Of a stretch of 64,000 bases of DNA, positions 8,688 through 17,267 are shown piece after piece. Numbering within the stretch: position 1 is the first letter of the stretch; every line of letters starts with the position of its first letter. Position numbers and translations under genes: made by a program. The notes below the pieces were generated by a model that made no database searches, was not told the origin of the DNA, and worked only from the letters and a program-made list of their open reading frames with translations. Source of the DNA: JAFDWI01 sp964595905 (GTDB lineage: Bacteria > Actinomycetota > Acidimicrobiia > Acidimicrobiales > Iamiaceae); NCBI GenBank assembly GCA_964595905.1, contig CAZQSU010000002.1, positions 1 to 64,000 on the forward strand, read 5' to 3'.

Positions 8688-10109
8688 ATGTCCCCACCCC
8701 TCGCACGGACCTCCACGCCTCGGCGCGCCCGGCGCGCCCGCACCGCCGTCCTGCCGGGACTCCTGGCCGTCGCCTTGACGGTCGCGTCCTGTTCGACCGG
8801 ATCAGGTCGAGCCGATCCACCGGCAAGAAGAACCGCGGCCGTCCATGACGCCGCTCATGACGCCGCTCCCCACCATCGGCGCCACGACAAGCCCTCCGGC
8901 CACCCGTCGCCGGCGACCCCGCACACGGCCTCGAACACCGAAGCCGCTCGAGCCACACGACCGGCCGCACGGGGCGGCAAGGCACGCGCCGTCACCGCCC
9001 GTCGCCGAGCGGCCCGGCCGGCGACCCGTCCGGCGAAGGCCCCCCATCGCCCCGCCGGCACGCTGGCGTCGACCCACGACGACCGGATGCCCGCGGTCGA
9101 GCATGCGGCGACGGCACCGCCGGCTCCGGTCCACTCGACACGCGGCACGAGCCCGTCGGCGGCAGTTCCGCCGACTCGGCCGGCCCTGACCCCTCGCAGC
9201 GGGTCGGCCGAGCCGGCACCGGCGACGCCGAACCCCTCGTCACCGCCGACCACCACCACGACGCCCCCACCCGTGGCACCGACCACCACGACGCCTGCGC
9301 CCGCGACACCCACCGTCACGACGCCCGCGCCCGCGACACCCCCACCGCCGGCGCCCGTCGTGACGCCGACTGGTTCCGGTGGCCCCGGCCCGTCGAACAC
9401 CGGCTGGCAACCCACCGGTGTCTCCCTGTCGTCTTATGACGGACCGATGACGATCACCACACCGGGCGCCGTCATCGACGCGAAGGACATCCGCGGCCAA
9501 CTCACGATCGAGGCCGACGACGTCACCATCCGACGCTCCCGCATCACGTCGTCCGACGCCTACGGCGTGTTCGTGGCCACCGGAGTCCGCGGGACCACGA
9601 TCGTCGACACCGAACTCGACGGTCAGGGCAACCCGGGCAACGACTCGGCCGTGTCCAGCCACGACTTCTCGGTCGTCCGTTGCGACGTCCACGGCTGGGT
9701 CGACGGCTTCAAGGCCGACGCGCACGTCACCATCCAGGACTCGTGGTTGCACGACTTCGCCACCGGCAACGGCAATCACAACGACGGCGTCCAGATCTCC
9801 GGATCCGGCGACGTCACGATCGTCGGAAACCGGATCGTGGCCCGCTCCGCGGGCGAGTCGGCCGGCATGAACGCCGCCGTGTACACGAACACCGACTACG
9901 GCATCCGCCCTGACCACGTGGTGGTCCGTGGCAACTGGATCGACGCCGGTGGCTACTTCGTCCGCATCGACGCCACCGACTTCGAACTCGTCGGCAACCG
10001 GTTCGGCCGCTGGTACGGCTACGGCGTGGTCCACGTGACCCCGGCGTCGACCTGGACCAGTTCCGGCAACGTCTGGGACGACACCGGCGAACCGGTGTCG
10101 CTGCCGTAG
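8688..10109 (+). CDS. Right-handed beta-helix lipoprotein, paralogue 1
   Basis: This 473-residue secreted lipoprotein has an Arg-rich n-region, a hydrophobic stretch and a lipobox-like TVASC with Cys at about residue 35. A long linker rich in Pro, Thr and Ala (about 40-230) would span the cell wall. From about 235 to the end lies a right-handed parallel beta-helix, seen as repeated short strands such as VTIRRSRI, TTIVDTELDG and VTIVGNRIV. A conserved patch has SSHD (His325), then HGWVDGFKAD (about 335-344) and GNHNDGVQISG. An AAGGA Shine-Dalgarno sequence lies 6 bases before the ATG. The domain is about 70% identical by eye to the next gene. Known proteins of this fold include polysaccharide lyases and epimerases; the activity here is unproven. 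Confidence 0.82.
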   Translation: MSPPLARTSTPRRARRARTAVLPGLLAVALTVASCSTGSGRADPPARRTAAVHDAAHDAAPHHRRHDKPSGHPSPATPHTASNTEAARATRPAARGGKARAVTARRRAARPATRPAKAPHRPAGTLASTHDDRMPAVEHAATAPPAPVHSTRGTSPSAAVPPTRPALTPRSGSAEPAPATPNPSSPPTTTTTPPPVAPTTTTPAPATPTVTTPAPATPPPPAPVVTPTGSGGPGPSNTGWQPTGVSLSSYDGPMTITTPGAVIDAKDIRGQLTIEADDVTIRRSRITSSDAYGVFVATGVRGTTIVDTELDGQGNPGNDSAVSSHDFSVVRCDVHGWVDGFKADAHVTIQDSWLHDFATGNGNHNDGVQISGSGDVTIVGNRIVARSAGESAGMNAAVYTNTDYGIRPDHVVVRGNWIDAGGYFVRIDATDFELVGNRFGRWYGYGVVHVTPASTWTSSGNVWDDTGEPVSLP

Positions 10110-10194
10110 CGCAGCACGTCATGCACATCGTCATTCAAGTTCACCTCCACCTGTGCCGTAACACCATCGACACATCGAACAGTTCGCCCGAGGT

Positions 10195-10209
10195 CGACGC
10201 GAGGGGCTA
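10195..10209 (+). repeat. Leader element copy 2
   Basis: CGACGCGAGGGGCTA differs from copy 1 by one base. It stands 48 bases before the ATG at 10258, which has AAGGA 7 bases upstream, reproducing the layout before the first lipoprotein gene. What follows is only a 28-codon frame. Confidence 0.6.
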
Positions 10210-10257
10210 TCGGTCCTCCCGGGCATGACGACACCGACGACCGACAAGGACCAGGAG

Positions 10258-10344
10258 ATGTCTGGACGGCGCGCTGCACGCCGAGTCCCTCGCCGCCCCC
10301 GCGCACCCACGCCCGGCGTGGCCCGACCACCATCGGCGCCATGA
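10258..10344 (+). pseudogene. 28-codon stub after leader copy 2
   Basis: An ATG with AAGGA 7 bases upstream opens a 28-codon frame beginning MSGRRAARRVPRRPRAP. It resembles the Arg-rich n-region of the flanking lipoproteins but has no hydrophobic core or lipobox. I read it as the decayed start of a lost beta-helix copy. A functional leader peptide is the alternative; nothing in the sequence decides between them. Confidence 0.35.
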
Positions 10345-10585
10345 CCGGTCCACCGACCCGGCCGACGAGCCGGCCGGCGAGCCCGAACGGATAGTCCCCA
10401 CGGCCCGTGCACCGGGAGTTCCCGGCACACGACGCGTGGCGGCATCGGGCTGAGCCCGACCAGCGCTTCGCCCGGCCGCACCGAATCTGCGGACCGACCG
10501 AACCGGTCCACAGGAGCGCGCGCCCCGATCCGCGGCAACCCGCCGCGCCGAACCGAGGCGTCCGCAATCCCCGTCTGACGCACCT

Positions 10586-10600
10586 CGACGCGAGGGGCGA
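10586..10600 (+). repeat. Leader element copy 3
   Basis: CGACGCGAGGGGCGA is identical to copy 1 and lies 391 bases after copy 2. It precedes the second beta-helix gene, 59 bases before the preferred ATG at 10660. Confidence 0.6.
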
Positions 10601-10659
10601 CCGGTCGAGACCGCGTCCGACGACCTCAACACCCACCAATGAAAAAGGAATCACCTCAG

Positions 10660-11511
10660 ATGCCCAGACCCCGCATCTTCCCGGCGCCTGCCCGCGCCCT
10701 TCACCGCCGCCTCGCCGTGCCCCTCATGGCGCTCGTGGCGATCGTGGCCTTCGCGGCCTGCAATCCCGATCCGGTCACCGGTTCGACGAAACCCGATTCG
10801 TCGAACACCGGCTGGCAGCACACCGGGGTGAAGCTCACGTCGTACACCGGTCCGATGACCATCACCCGGTCCGGCACCGTCATCGACGCCAAGGACATCC
10901 GCGGCCAGCTCACCATCGAAGCCGACGACGTCACCATCCAGCGCTCCCGCATCAGCTCAGGAGGCTTCTACGGAGTGTACGTGGCCCGAGGCGCGACCGG
11001 ACTCTCGATCGTCGACACCGAACTCGACGGTCGCGGTAACCCGAACAACGACTCGGCCGTGTCCAGCCACGACTACAGCATCGTCCGCTGCGACATCCAC
11101 GGTTGGGTCGACGGATTCAAGGCCGACCAGAACGTGAACATCGTGAACAGCTGGCTGCACGACTTCGCGACCGGCAACGGCAACCACAACGACGGCATCC
11201 AGATCTCCGGACGGGGGAACATCCTCGTGTCGGGGAACCGTTTCGACGCCCGGACGAAGGGCGAGTCGTCCAGCATGAACGCGTCGGTGTACACCAACAC
11301 CGACTACGGCATCCGGCCCGACAACGTCGTGGTCCGCGGCAACTGGATCAATGCCGGCGGCTACTTCGTGCGGATCGACGCCACCCGGTTCAGGCTCGAG
11401 AACAACCGGTTCGGGCGTTGGTACGGCTACGGCCTGTACCGCTCGACGCCCCAGTCGACCTGGACGAACACCGGCAACGTCTGGGACGACACCGGCCAGC
11501 CGATCAGGTAA
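10660..11511 (+). CDS. Right-handed beta-helix lipoprotein, paralogue 2
   Basis: This 283-residue lipoprotein has the same plan as paralogue 1 without the long wall-spanning linker. The signal peptide ends in a lipobox-like AFAAC (Cys about residue 34), and the beta-helix begins at about residue 45. The conserved patch is present: SSHD with His137, HGWVDGFKAD at about 147-156 and GNHNDGIQISG. An in-frame ATG at 10639 also exists, but 10660 gives a signal peptide that aligns with paralogue 1 and has AAGGA 10 bases upstream. The domain's near identity to paralogue 1 shows a recent duplication. Because it lacks the linker it should sit close to the membrane. Confidence 0.82.
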   Translation: MPRPRIFPAPARALHRRLAVPLMALVAIVAFAACNPDPVTGSTKPDSSNTGWQHTGVKLTSYTGPMTITRSGTVIDAKDIRGQLTIEADDVTIQRSRISSGGFYGVYVARGATGLSIVDTELDGRGNPNNDSAVSSHDYSIVRCDIHGWVDGFKADQNVNIVNSWLHDFATGNGNHNDGIQISGRGNILVSGNRFDARTKGESSSMNASVYTNTDYGIRPDNVVVRGNWINAGGYFVRIDATRFRLENNRFGRWYGYGLYRSTPQSTWTNTGNVWDDTGQPIR

Positions 11512-11548
11512 CCCGGGCACCGCTCCGGGTCACCGGCCGCCCGCCGGT
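11511..11548 (+). terminator. Tandem hairpins after beta-helix paralogue 2
   Basis: Two hairpins follow the stop codon directly: ACCCGG/CCGGGT (11511-11530, 8-base loop) and ACCGGC/GCCGGT (11532-11548, 5-base loop). There is no T-run, as is common for terminators in GC-rich actinobacteria. It would separate paralogue 2 from paralogue 3. Confidence 0.45.
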
Positions 11549-11589
11549 CCGGCGAATCCGCACGACGGATCGTCGGGCCAGCGGACGCC

Positions 11590-12501
11590 GTGTATCAGAC
11601 CCCGTCGAAGCTGATCTTCTGTGGTGTGCACCTCACCACGACCCATCCGTCGACCGCGGCGCGGCGTCGCCGGCGACGGCCGCTCTCCTGCGGTGCGTTG
11701 TGCCTCGCCGCCACGTTGTGCATCGCCGCCTGCACCCGTCAACACACCGCCGGGAGCGATCGGCGATCCGGCGACGGGCCGCTCCGCGGCTCCGGCGGAC
11801 CCCTGGGGTGGAACGCCACCGACACCGGTGTGCCCGCGGGCACGAAGCTGACCCGATCCGGACCGATCGACGTCCACGGCGACGGTACCGTCATCGCCGG
11901 CCGTGACGTCCACGGCACCATCCACGTCCACGCCGACGACGTCACGATCCGCGACACCCGGGTCACCAGCAGCGACTACTGGCCGATCTGGCTCGATCCG
12001 GGCCGACGCAACCTGCGGGTGATCGACACCGAAGTGGTCGGGTCGGGCTCGTGCCAGGCCGGAATCGGCACCCACGACTACCACGCGATCGGCATGAACG
12101 TGCACGGCTGCGGTGACGGCGCGAAAGCCGGCCCGAACACGACGATCGAGGACTCGTGGTTCCACGACTTCCACATGACGCCCGGGAGCCACAACGACGG
12201 CATCCAGGTCTCCGACGGCAGCCACATCGTGATCCGCGACAACCGGATCGACGGGCCCACCGGCCAGACCTCGGCCATCGAGATCGGTCCCGACTACGGA
12301 TCACCGATCAGCCACGTCGTCGTCGCCGACAACTGGCTCGACGGCGGCGCGTACACCCTGTACCTCGACGCCGAGGACGCCGTGGTGCGCGGCAACGTCT
12401 TCGGACACTCCTCGACCTACGGCCCGGCCGCCGTCAGGACCACGCCGAAGGTGTGGGCCGACAACGTCTGGGCCGACACCGGCGAACCGGTCCGCCCGTG
12501 A
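11590..12501 (+). CDS. Right-handed beta-helix lipoprotein, paralogue 3
   Basis: This protein of up to 303 residues has an Arg-rich n-region, a hydrophobic core and a lipobox-like CIAAC. The start could be the GTG at 11590 or the GTG at 11626; the second gives a more ordinary signal peptide. The beta-helix runs from about residue 80 to the end. It keeps the THD motif (His162), HGCGDGAKAG and GSHNDGIQVSDG of the family but is clearly more diverged than paralogues 1 and 2. It ends 31 bases before the Wzz-like gene, so it may be co-transcribed with the polymer assembly genes. Function is unproven; binding, cleavage or epimerisation of the polysaccharide are candidates. Confidence 0.8.
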   Translation: MYQTPSKLIFCGVHLTTTHPSTAARRRRRRPLSCGALCLAATLCIAACTRQHTAGSDRRSGDGPLRGSGGPLGWNATDTGVPAGTKLTRSGPIDVHGDGTVIAGRDVHGTIHVHADDVTIRDTRVTSSDYWPIWLDPGRRNLRVIDTEVVGSGSCQAGIGTHDYHAIGMNVHGCGDGAKAGPNTTIEDSWFHDFHMTPGSHNDGIQVSDGSHIVIRDNRIDGPTGQTSAIEIGPDYGSPISHVVVADNWLDGGAYTLYLDAEDAVVRGNVFGHSSTYGPAAVRTTPKVWADNVWADTGEPVRP

Positions 12502-12532
12502 ACACGGCGAGGAGACACGAGCTGGAGGTGCC

Positions 12533-13279
12533 ATGGATCTGGTGAGCACGGCGCGCATCGTGCGACGTCGGTGGTACGCGATGCTGGTCGGCCTGGTGTG
12601 CACGCTCGTCGCCGCGGCGTTCGTGGCCACGATGGCGCCGACGTACGAGGCCACCTCGGTACTGGTGCTCCTCGCCCCGAACACCCCGTCGGCGGCGGCG
12701 ACCACCCCCGGGGCCGCTCCCGAGCCCGTGAACCCGTACCAGGCCTTCGACAGCAGCATCACGATCACCGCGGACCTGATGAGCACCCAGGTCATGCAAC
12801 CCAAGGTCGTCGACGCGCTCGTACGGCGGGGCGCGAGCTCCGACTACACCGTCGCCACCGATCCCGACACCGGTGGCCCGACCGTCACGATCACGGCGAA
12901 AGCTCCCACCGGCCACCAGGCACTGGTGACGACGCGGCTCGTCTCGGCGGAGTTCCGCCGGCAGCTCACCGAGCGGCAGGCCGAAGCCGGCGCGCCCGCC
13001 AGTTCGCTGATCACGGCGTCGACGGTCGTGACCCCCACCAGCGCCGACCGCCTCGTGTCGGGGCGCGTCCGGGCGCTGGTCGCCGTGCTCGGCGTGGGTC
13101 TGGTCGTGTCGATCTGCCTGGCGCTCGTCGCCGAGGCCGTCGCACTCGCTCTGGAGCGCCGCCGCGCTCGGCAGGCGACCCTGGCAGCCCCGGTCGACGA
13201 TGCCGCGGCCTCGAACGGAGAACCCGGTGTGCCCGAGCGGGTCCCCGCCCGGGCATCCGAAGCGGGTTCGTGGCGCTGA
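12533..13279 (+). CDS. Wzz-like chain-length/co-polymerase protein
   Basis: This 248-residue membrane protein has two transmembrane helices (about 15-34 and 180-205) that flank an extracytoplasmic domain, the layout of Wzz/polysaccharide co-polymerases. The N-terminal ARIVRRRWYAMLVG and the TYEATSVLVL just after the first helix fit that family. No BY-kinase (Walker A) domain is attached, and the 40-residue cytoplasmic tail is Arg/Ala/Pro-rich. GGAGGT lies close before the ATG. It stands immediately before the Wzy-like gene (4-base gap), so it probably controls chain length of the polymer. Confidence 0.78.
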   Translation: MDLVSTARIVRRRWYAMLVGLVCTLVAAAFVATMAPTYEATSVLVLLAPNTPSAAATTPGAAPEPVNPYQAFDSSITITADLMSTQVMQPKVVDALVRRGASSDYTVATDPDTGGPTVTITAKAPTGHQALVTTRLVSAEFRRQLTERQAEAGAPASSLITASTVVTPTSADRLVSGRVRALVAVLGVGLVVSICLALVAEAVALALERRRARQATLAAPVDDAAASNGEPGVPERVPARASEAGSWR

Positions 13280-13283
13280 GACC

Positions 13284-14630
13284 GTGGCCACCCGACTGGT
13301 TCGGCCACCGTCGACCCGCCCCGAACGTTCCGCGCCGACCGGGTGGCGCGGACGGCTCGCTGCATTCGACGCGGTCAGCCTGCTGACGGTCTATCTGGTC
13401 CTGTTGATCGCCGTCCCGTCGCGCCTGGTCTTCGGGGTGATCGGATCGACCGGCACCCCCGCGGCGGTCGTCGGCATCGCCGCGCTGGGATGGTGGGGTG
13501 CCGGGCGGCTCGTCCCCTCCATCGGCGGCGCCACCGGTCTGCAGCCGGTTCGCACCACCCTGTTGGCGTTCTGCGTGGTCGTCGCCCTCAGCGAGGTCGC
13601 CGGCGCGGCGCGCGCGATGGACGGGGTCGAGAGCCGCGCGGCCGACGCGGCGCTGTTCGGGCTCGCCGCCGCGTGTGGCGTGGCGTGGCTCGCCGCCGAC
13701 GGTATCGACCGCCTCGAGCGTCTGGTGGTGCTGCTCGACCGGATCGTGATCGCCGGTGCCGCCCTCGCGGCGTTGGGCATCATGCAGTTCTTCACCGACT
13801 TCGACATCACGAAGTACCTGTGGTTCCCCGGCACGCACGTCAACGGCGACCTGCAGCTCATCCAGGTCAGGGACGGCTTCAACCGGGTCGCCGGCACCGC
13901 GGTCCACCCCATCGAGTTCGGCGTGGTGCTCGCCACGATCTTCCCCGTCGCGGTGCATCAGGCGATGCACCGCGGGGCGGATTCGCGGCTGCGACGGGTA
14001 CTGCCGTTGCTGCTCATCGCCGCGGCGCTGCCGATGTCGCTGTCACGATCGGCGATTCTCGGGGTCGCCGCTGCCGGATTGGTCCTGGCGCTCGGCTGGA
14101 GCTGGTCCCAGCGGGCCAATGCCGCGATCGTCTCGATCGGGTTCCTCGGGGCGATGCGCGCGGTCGTCCCCGGACTGCTCGGGACCCTGCGCAACCTGTT
14201 CACGAACCTGCAGTCCGACAGCAGCTACGTGGCTCGTACCGACCACGCGCAGCGGGCGTGGATCTACATCGGGGCGGCGCCGTGGATCGGGCGCGGCTTC
14301 GGCACCTTCCTGCCCGACCGCTACGTGCTGCTCGACAACCAGTATCTGGGGGTGCTGGCCGAGACGGGCATCATCGGACTCGTCGCGCTCATCAGCGTGT
14401 TCTGCGCCGCGTTCGTCGCCGCCCACCACGCCAGTCGGACCACCCTCGATCCCGAACTGCAGAGCCTGGGACGGGCGCTCGCGGCCGCGGCGGTGGTCCC
14501 GCTGGTCACCTACGTCACCTACGACGCGTTCAGCCTGCGCATGGGCGTCGGGATCACCTTCCTGCTGCTGGGATGCGCCGGTGCATTCTGGCGACTCACC
14601 CGTCATCGGCCACTCGGGGTGGTGCCGTGA
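13284..14630 (+). CDS. O-antigen ligase/polymerase-like protein (Wzy/WaaL family)
   Basis: This 448-residue polytopic membrane protein has about 10-12 hydrophobic helices. A larger extracytoplasmic loop lies in the C-terminal half, containing RTDHAQRAWIYIGAAPWIGRG, where ligases and polymerases of this family have their conserved Arg and His residues. I chose the GTG at 13284 because it sits 4 bases after the preceding stop; the frame is open further upstream but that part overlaps the Wzz-like gene. The stop overlaps the next gene's GTG (GTGA). With Wzx and Wzz-like proteins present it is most likely the polymerase that joins repeat units outside the membrane. Confidence 0.8.
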   Translation: MATRLVRPPSTRPERSAPTGWRGRLAAFDAVSLLTVYLVLLIAVPSRLVFGVIGSTGTPAAVVGIAALGWWGAGRLVPSIGGATGLQPVRTTLLAFCVVVALSEVAGAARAMDGVESRAADAALFGLAAACGVAWLAADGIDRLERLVVLLDRIVIAGAALAALGIMQFFTDFDITKYLWFPGTHVNGDLQLIQVRDGFNRVAGTAVHPIEFGVVLATIFPVAVHQAMHRGADSRLRRVLPLLLIAAALPMSLSRSAILGVAAAGLVLALGWSWSQRANAAIVSIGFLGAMRAVVPGLLGTLRNLFTNLQSDSSYVARTDHAQRAWIYIGAAPWIGRGFGTFLPDRYVLLDNQYLGVLAETGIIGLVALISVFCAAFVAAHHASRTTLDPELQSLGRALAAAAVVPLVTYVTYDAFSLRMGVGITFLLLGCAGAFWRLTRHRPLGVVP

Positions 14631-15445
14631 CCGCCGCCGACCGACCGGGCGTGATCATCGCCGCCCACGACGAGGCGCGCCACATCGCGGCGTGTCTTGC
14701 GTCGATCGCGGCCGAAGGCGACTTCGACGTCGTCGTCGTGTGCAACGGCTGCCACGACGAGACCGCGTCGATCGCACGATCGTTCGAGCCACCGGTACGG
14801 GTCGTCGAGCTGCCCGAGGCCGACAAGGCCGCCGCGCTCAACGCCGGTGACCGGGCCGTCGAGGGATTCCCACGCGTCTACGTCGACGCGGACGTCACCT
14901 TCACGCCCGGGGCGCTCGGTGCCCTCGTCTCGGCGATCGGCGACGGTGCGCCGGCGGCGGCACCGCACGCAACGGTCGACACGAGCCTCGCCGGGCGGAC
15001 GGTGCGTTCCTACTACGCCATCTGGCGACGGCTCGGGGTCGTCGACACCGGGCTGTGCGGGTCGGGCGTGTACGCCCTGTCGGCTCGAGGTCGCGCCCGC
15101 TTCGGCGACTTCCCCGACCTGATCGCCGACGATCTGTTCGTCGACCAACGTTTCGGCCTCCACGAGCGTGCCGTGGTCCGACCCGGGGTCACCTACGCCG
15201 CGCCCGCGACGCTTCGTGCCCTTCTCGCCCGCAAGACGCGCGTGTTCGTCGGCAATCTCCAACTGGCGCGTCGCGGCCCGGCATGCCACCCCGACCGGCA
15301 GCCCGGCGACCGCTGGTACCGGGTCGTCGCACACGAGCCGCGGCTGGTCGCCCACGCGCCCGCGTACCTCGCGGTGTCGATCGTGGCGAAGCTCCGCGCC
15401 CGTCTCGCGATGGCCCGTGCCGAGCCGCGGTGGGTACCGAGATGA
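14627..15445 (+). CDS. Glycosyltransferase family 2
   Basis: This 272-residue GT-A glycosyltransferase opens with VIIAAHDEARHIAACL, typical of GT2 nucleotide-binding strands. It has YVDADVTF as the metal-binding DxD region at about residues 84-91 and DDLFVDQRF as the acceptor-side acidic motif. The GTG start overlaps the previous stop by 4 bases and the TGA overlaps the next ATG, so it is part of a tightly coupled run from 12533 to 17267. It should transfer a sugar to the polymer repeat; specificity unknown. Confidence 0.85.
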   Translation: MTAADRPGVIIAAHDEARHIAACLASIAAEGDFDVVVVCNGCHDETASIARSFEPPVRVVELPEADKAAALNAGDRAVEGFPRVYVDADVTFTPGALGALVSAIGDGAPAAAPHATVDTSLAGRTVRSYYAIWRRLGVVDTGLCGSGVYALSARGRARFGDFPDLIADDLFVDQRFGLHERAVVRPGVTYAAPATLRALLARKTRVFVGNLQLARRGPACHPDRQPGDRWYRVVAHEPRLVAHAPAYLAVSIVAKLRARLAMARAEPRWVPR

Positions 15446-16404
15446 ACCGCCGCACGCACCCCGACGTGTCGATCCTGATCGTGTCCTACGACACGGTGCA
15501 TCTGACCGACCGGTGCCTGGACGCGATCCCCGCCGCCGCCGAGGATGCTGCCGTTCAGGTGATCGTGGTCGACAACGCCTCGGCCGACGGGTCCGTGGCG
15601 TGTCTGCGTGCCCACCATTCCGACGTCACCGTCGTCGCCAACCCGACCAACGTCGGCTTCGCCCGTGCGGTCAACCAGGCGGCGCGTCTCGCCACGGCGC
15701 CGCTGCTGTTGCTGTTGAACCCCGACACCGTGCCCCGACCCGGGAGCATCGACGCCATCGTCGACTTCGCCCGCGACCATCCCGGACACGGGATCTACGG
15801 CGGCCGCACCCTCGACCTCGACGGCCGTCTCGACCCCCGGTCGTGCTGGGGGCAGCAGAGCCTGTGGAGCCTGCTGTGTTTCGCCACGATGGCCGACGCG
15901 GCGCGGCGCGGTTCGCGCCTGTTCGACCCGGAATCGCTGGGTGGGTGGGCTCGCGACACCGTCCGCGAGGTCGGCATGGTCACCGGGTGCTTCCTGCTCG
16001 TCGAACGGGCCGCCTGGCAGCGCCTCGACGGCTTCGACGAACGGTTCTTCATGTACGGCGAGGACGCGGACCTGTCGCTGCGCGCCCGTCGCGCCGGCTA
16101 CCACCCGGTCGTGACCCCTGCCGCCGAGGTGATGCACGTCGGGGCCGGGTCGCCGATCGGATCCGACCACAAGACCCTGTTGCTGCTCACCGCACGAGCC
16201 ACGATCCTGCGCCATCGCTGGAGCCCGTTGCGGGCCCGGGTCGGCATCGGGCTGCTCCTGACCGGGGTGGCGCTCCGGTCGGTCGCCGTCCGGCTGGGCA
16301 CCCTCGGGCGCCCGGGACGACGTCGACCCTGGCCGGAGGCGTGGCGGCAACGTCACGTCTGGGCAGCGGGCTATCCATCCGCACCTTCGGAGGTGACCAC
16401 ATGA
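15442..16404 (+). CDS. Glycosyltransferase family 2, rhamnosyltransferase-like
   Basis: This 320-residue GT2 enzyme has VSILIVSYDT at the start, VVDNASADGS in the UDP/dTDP-binding loop and NPTNVGFARAVNQ. It also has LLLNPDT as the metal site, and GFDERFFMYGEDADLSLR as the catalytic-base region. This pattern is that of the WbbL-like rhamnosyltransferases. A hydrophobic segment near residues 265-285 may anchor it to the membrane. It is coupled by ATGA overlaps on both sides. The donor may be dTDP-rhamnose, but this rests on family resemblance only. Confidence 0.87.
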   Translation: MNRRTHPDVSILIVSYDTVHLTDRCLDAIPAAAEDAAVQVIVVDNASADGSVACLRAHHSDVTVVANPTNVGFARAVNQAARLATAPLLLLLNPDTVPRPGSIDAIVDFARDHPGHGIYGGRTLDLDGRLDPRSCWGQQSLWSLLCFATMADAARRGSRLFDPESLGGWARDTVREVGMVTGCFLLVERAAWQRLDGFDERFFMYGEDADLSLRARRAGYHPVVTPAAEVMHVGAGSPIGSDHKTLLLLTARATILRHRWSPLRARVGIGLLLTGVALRSVAVRLGTLGRPGRRRPWPEAWRQRHVWAAGYPSAPSEVTT

Positions 16405-17267
16405 CGATCGGATCGACCCTCACATCGGCGCGCCGCACGGCGCTGACCGCGCTCCCCGACCCGCTGCGGCGAGCCGAGCTGGCCCCGCACGCCGGGCGCC
16501 TCGCGGCCGAGTTCGCCGCAGGGAGCCCCTTCCCGCACATCGTGGTCGACGACTTCGTCGACGCGACGGTCGCCGCCGCGATCGCGGAGGAGTTCCCGCT
16601 GCCCGACGGCGCCGCCTGGCAACGGTTCGCGACCACCCGGGAGGTCAAGTCGGCGCTGCGTGACCCCGAGCAGATGGGGCCGATGACACGGGCGGTGATC
16701 GACGAACTGAACGGGCAGGTGTTCGTCGAGTTCCTCGAACGCATCACCGGCATCACCGGGATCGTCCCCGATCCGCATCTGCTCGGAGGCGGACTGCACC
16801 AGATCGGCCGGGGCGGCCGCCTCGGGATCCACGCCGACTTCAACCGGCACGAACACCTGCAGCTCGACCGTCGACTGAATCTGCTGCTGTACCTGAACCG
16901 CGACTGGTCCGACGACTACGGGGGTCACCTCGAGTTGTGGGACCGTGACATGACCGCCTGCCGCCGTCGCATCGCGCCGGTCGCCGGCCGCATGGTGCTG
17001 TTCGCGACAACCGACGACGCCCTGCACGGGCACCCCGACCCGCTCGCGTGTCCCCCCGATCGGGCCCGGCGGTCGATCGCGCTGTACTACTACTCCAACG
17101 GGCGCCCCTCCTCGGAGGTCGCGTCGGCGCACACCACGCTGTTCCACACCCGACCCGACACGAGCCGGGTCCAGCGGCTGGCCTCATGGGCCGCCGACGA
17201 GCTCGTGCCGCCGCTGCTGACCGACGCCGTGCGGCGTCGGGGTCACCGGCCGGCGAGCGACCGGTAG
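16401..17267 (+). CDS. 2-oxoglutarate/Fe(II)-dependent oxygenase
   Basis: This 288-residue protein is a prolyl-4-hydroxylase-like 2OG-Fe(II) oxygenase. The iron ligands are H144 and D146 in IHADFN and a distal His in DALHGHPDP (209 or 211). The 2-oxoglutarate-binding Arg is in RRSIALYYYSNGRP (about 224). Such enzymes hydroxylate or halogenate small molecules, sugars or protein side chains, and members occur in polysaccharide clusters. It is the last gene of the coupled plus-strand run (ATGA overlap with the GT2). Its 3' end overlaps the convergent GT4 gene by 25 bases. The substrate could be a sugar or a linked acyl/amino group of the polymer. Confidence 0.82.
   Translation: MTIGSTLTSARRTALTALPDPLRRAELAPHAGRLAAEFAAGSPFPHIVVDDFVDATVAAAIAEEFPLPDGAAWQRFATTREVKSALRDPEQMGPMTRAVIDELNGQVFVEFLERITGITGIVPDPHLLGGGLHQIGRGGRLGIHADFNRHEHLQLDRRLNLLLYLNRDWSDDYGGHLELWDRDMTACRRRIAPVAGRMVLFATTDDALHGHPDPLACPPDRARRSIALYYYSNGRPSSEVASAHTTLFHTRPDTSRVQRLASWAADELVPPLLTDAVRRRGHRPASDR

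Larger units (their letters stand above)
10110..10659. other. 550-base intergenic region with two leader copies and a stub
   Basis: No convincing full gene lies between the first two beta-helix genes; the open frames present are in-phase products of high GC. The region does contain leader copies 2 and 3 and a 28-codon open frame at 10258. It looks like the remains of a duplication that also produced the neighbouring paralogues. Confidence 0.5.

Noticed and set aside
10131..10654. Minus-strand open frames of 140-210 codons between beta-helix genes
   Set aside because: They have shadow-type composition (Arg, Cys, Gly runs), no Shine-Dalgarno sequence and no recognisable domain; high GC alone yields such frames.
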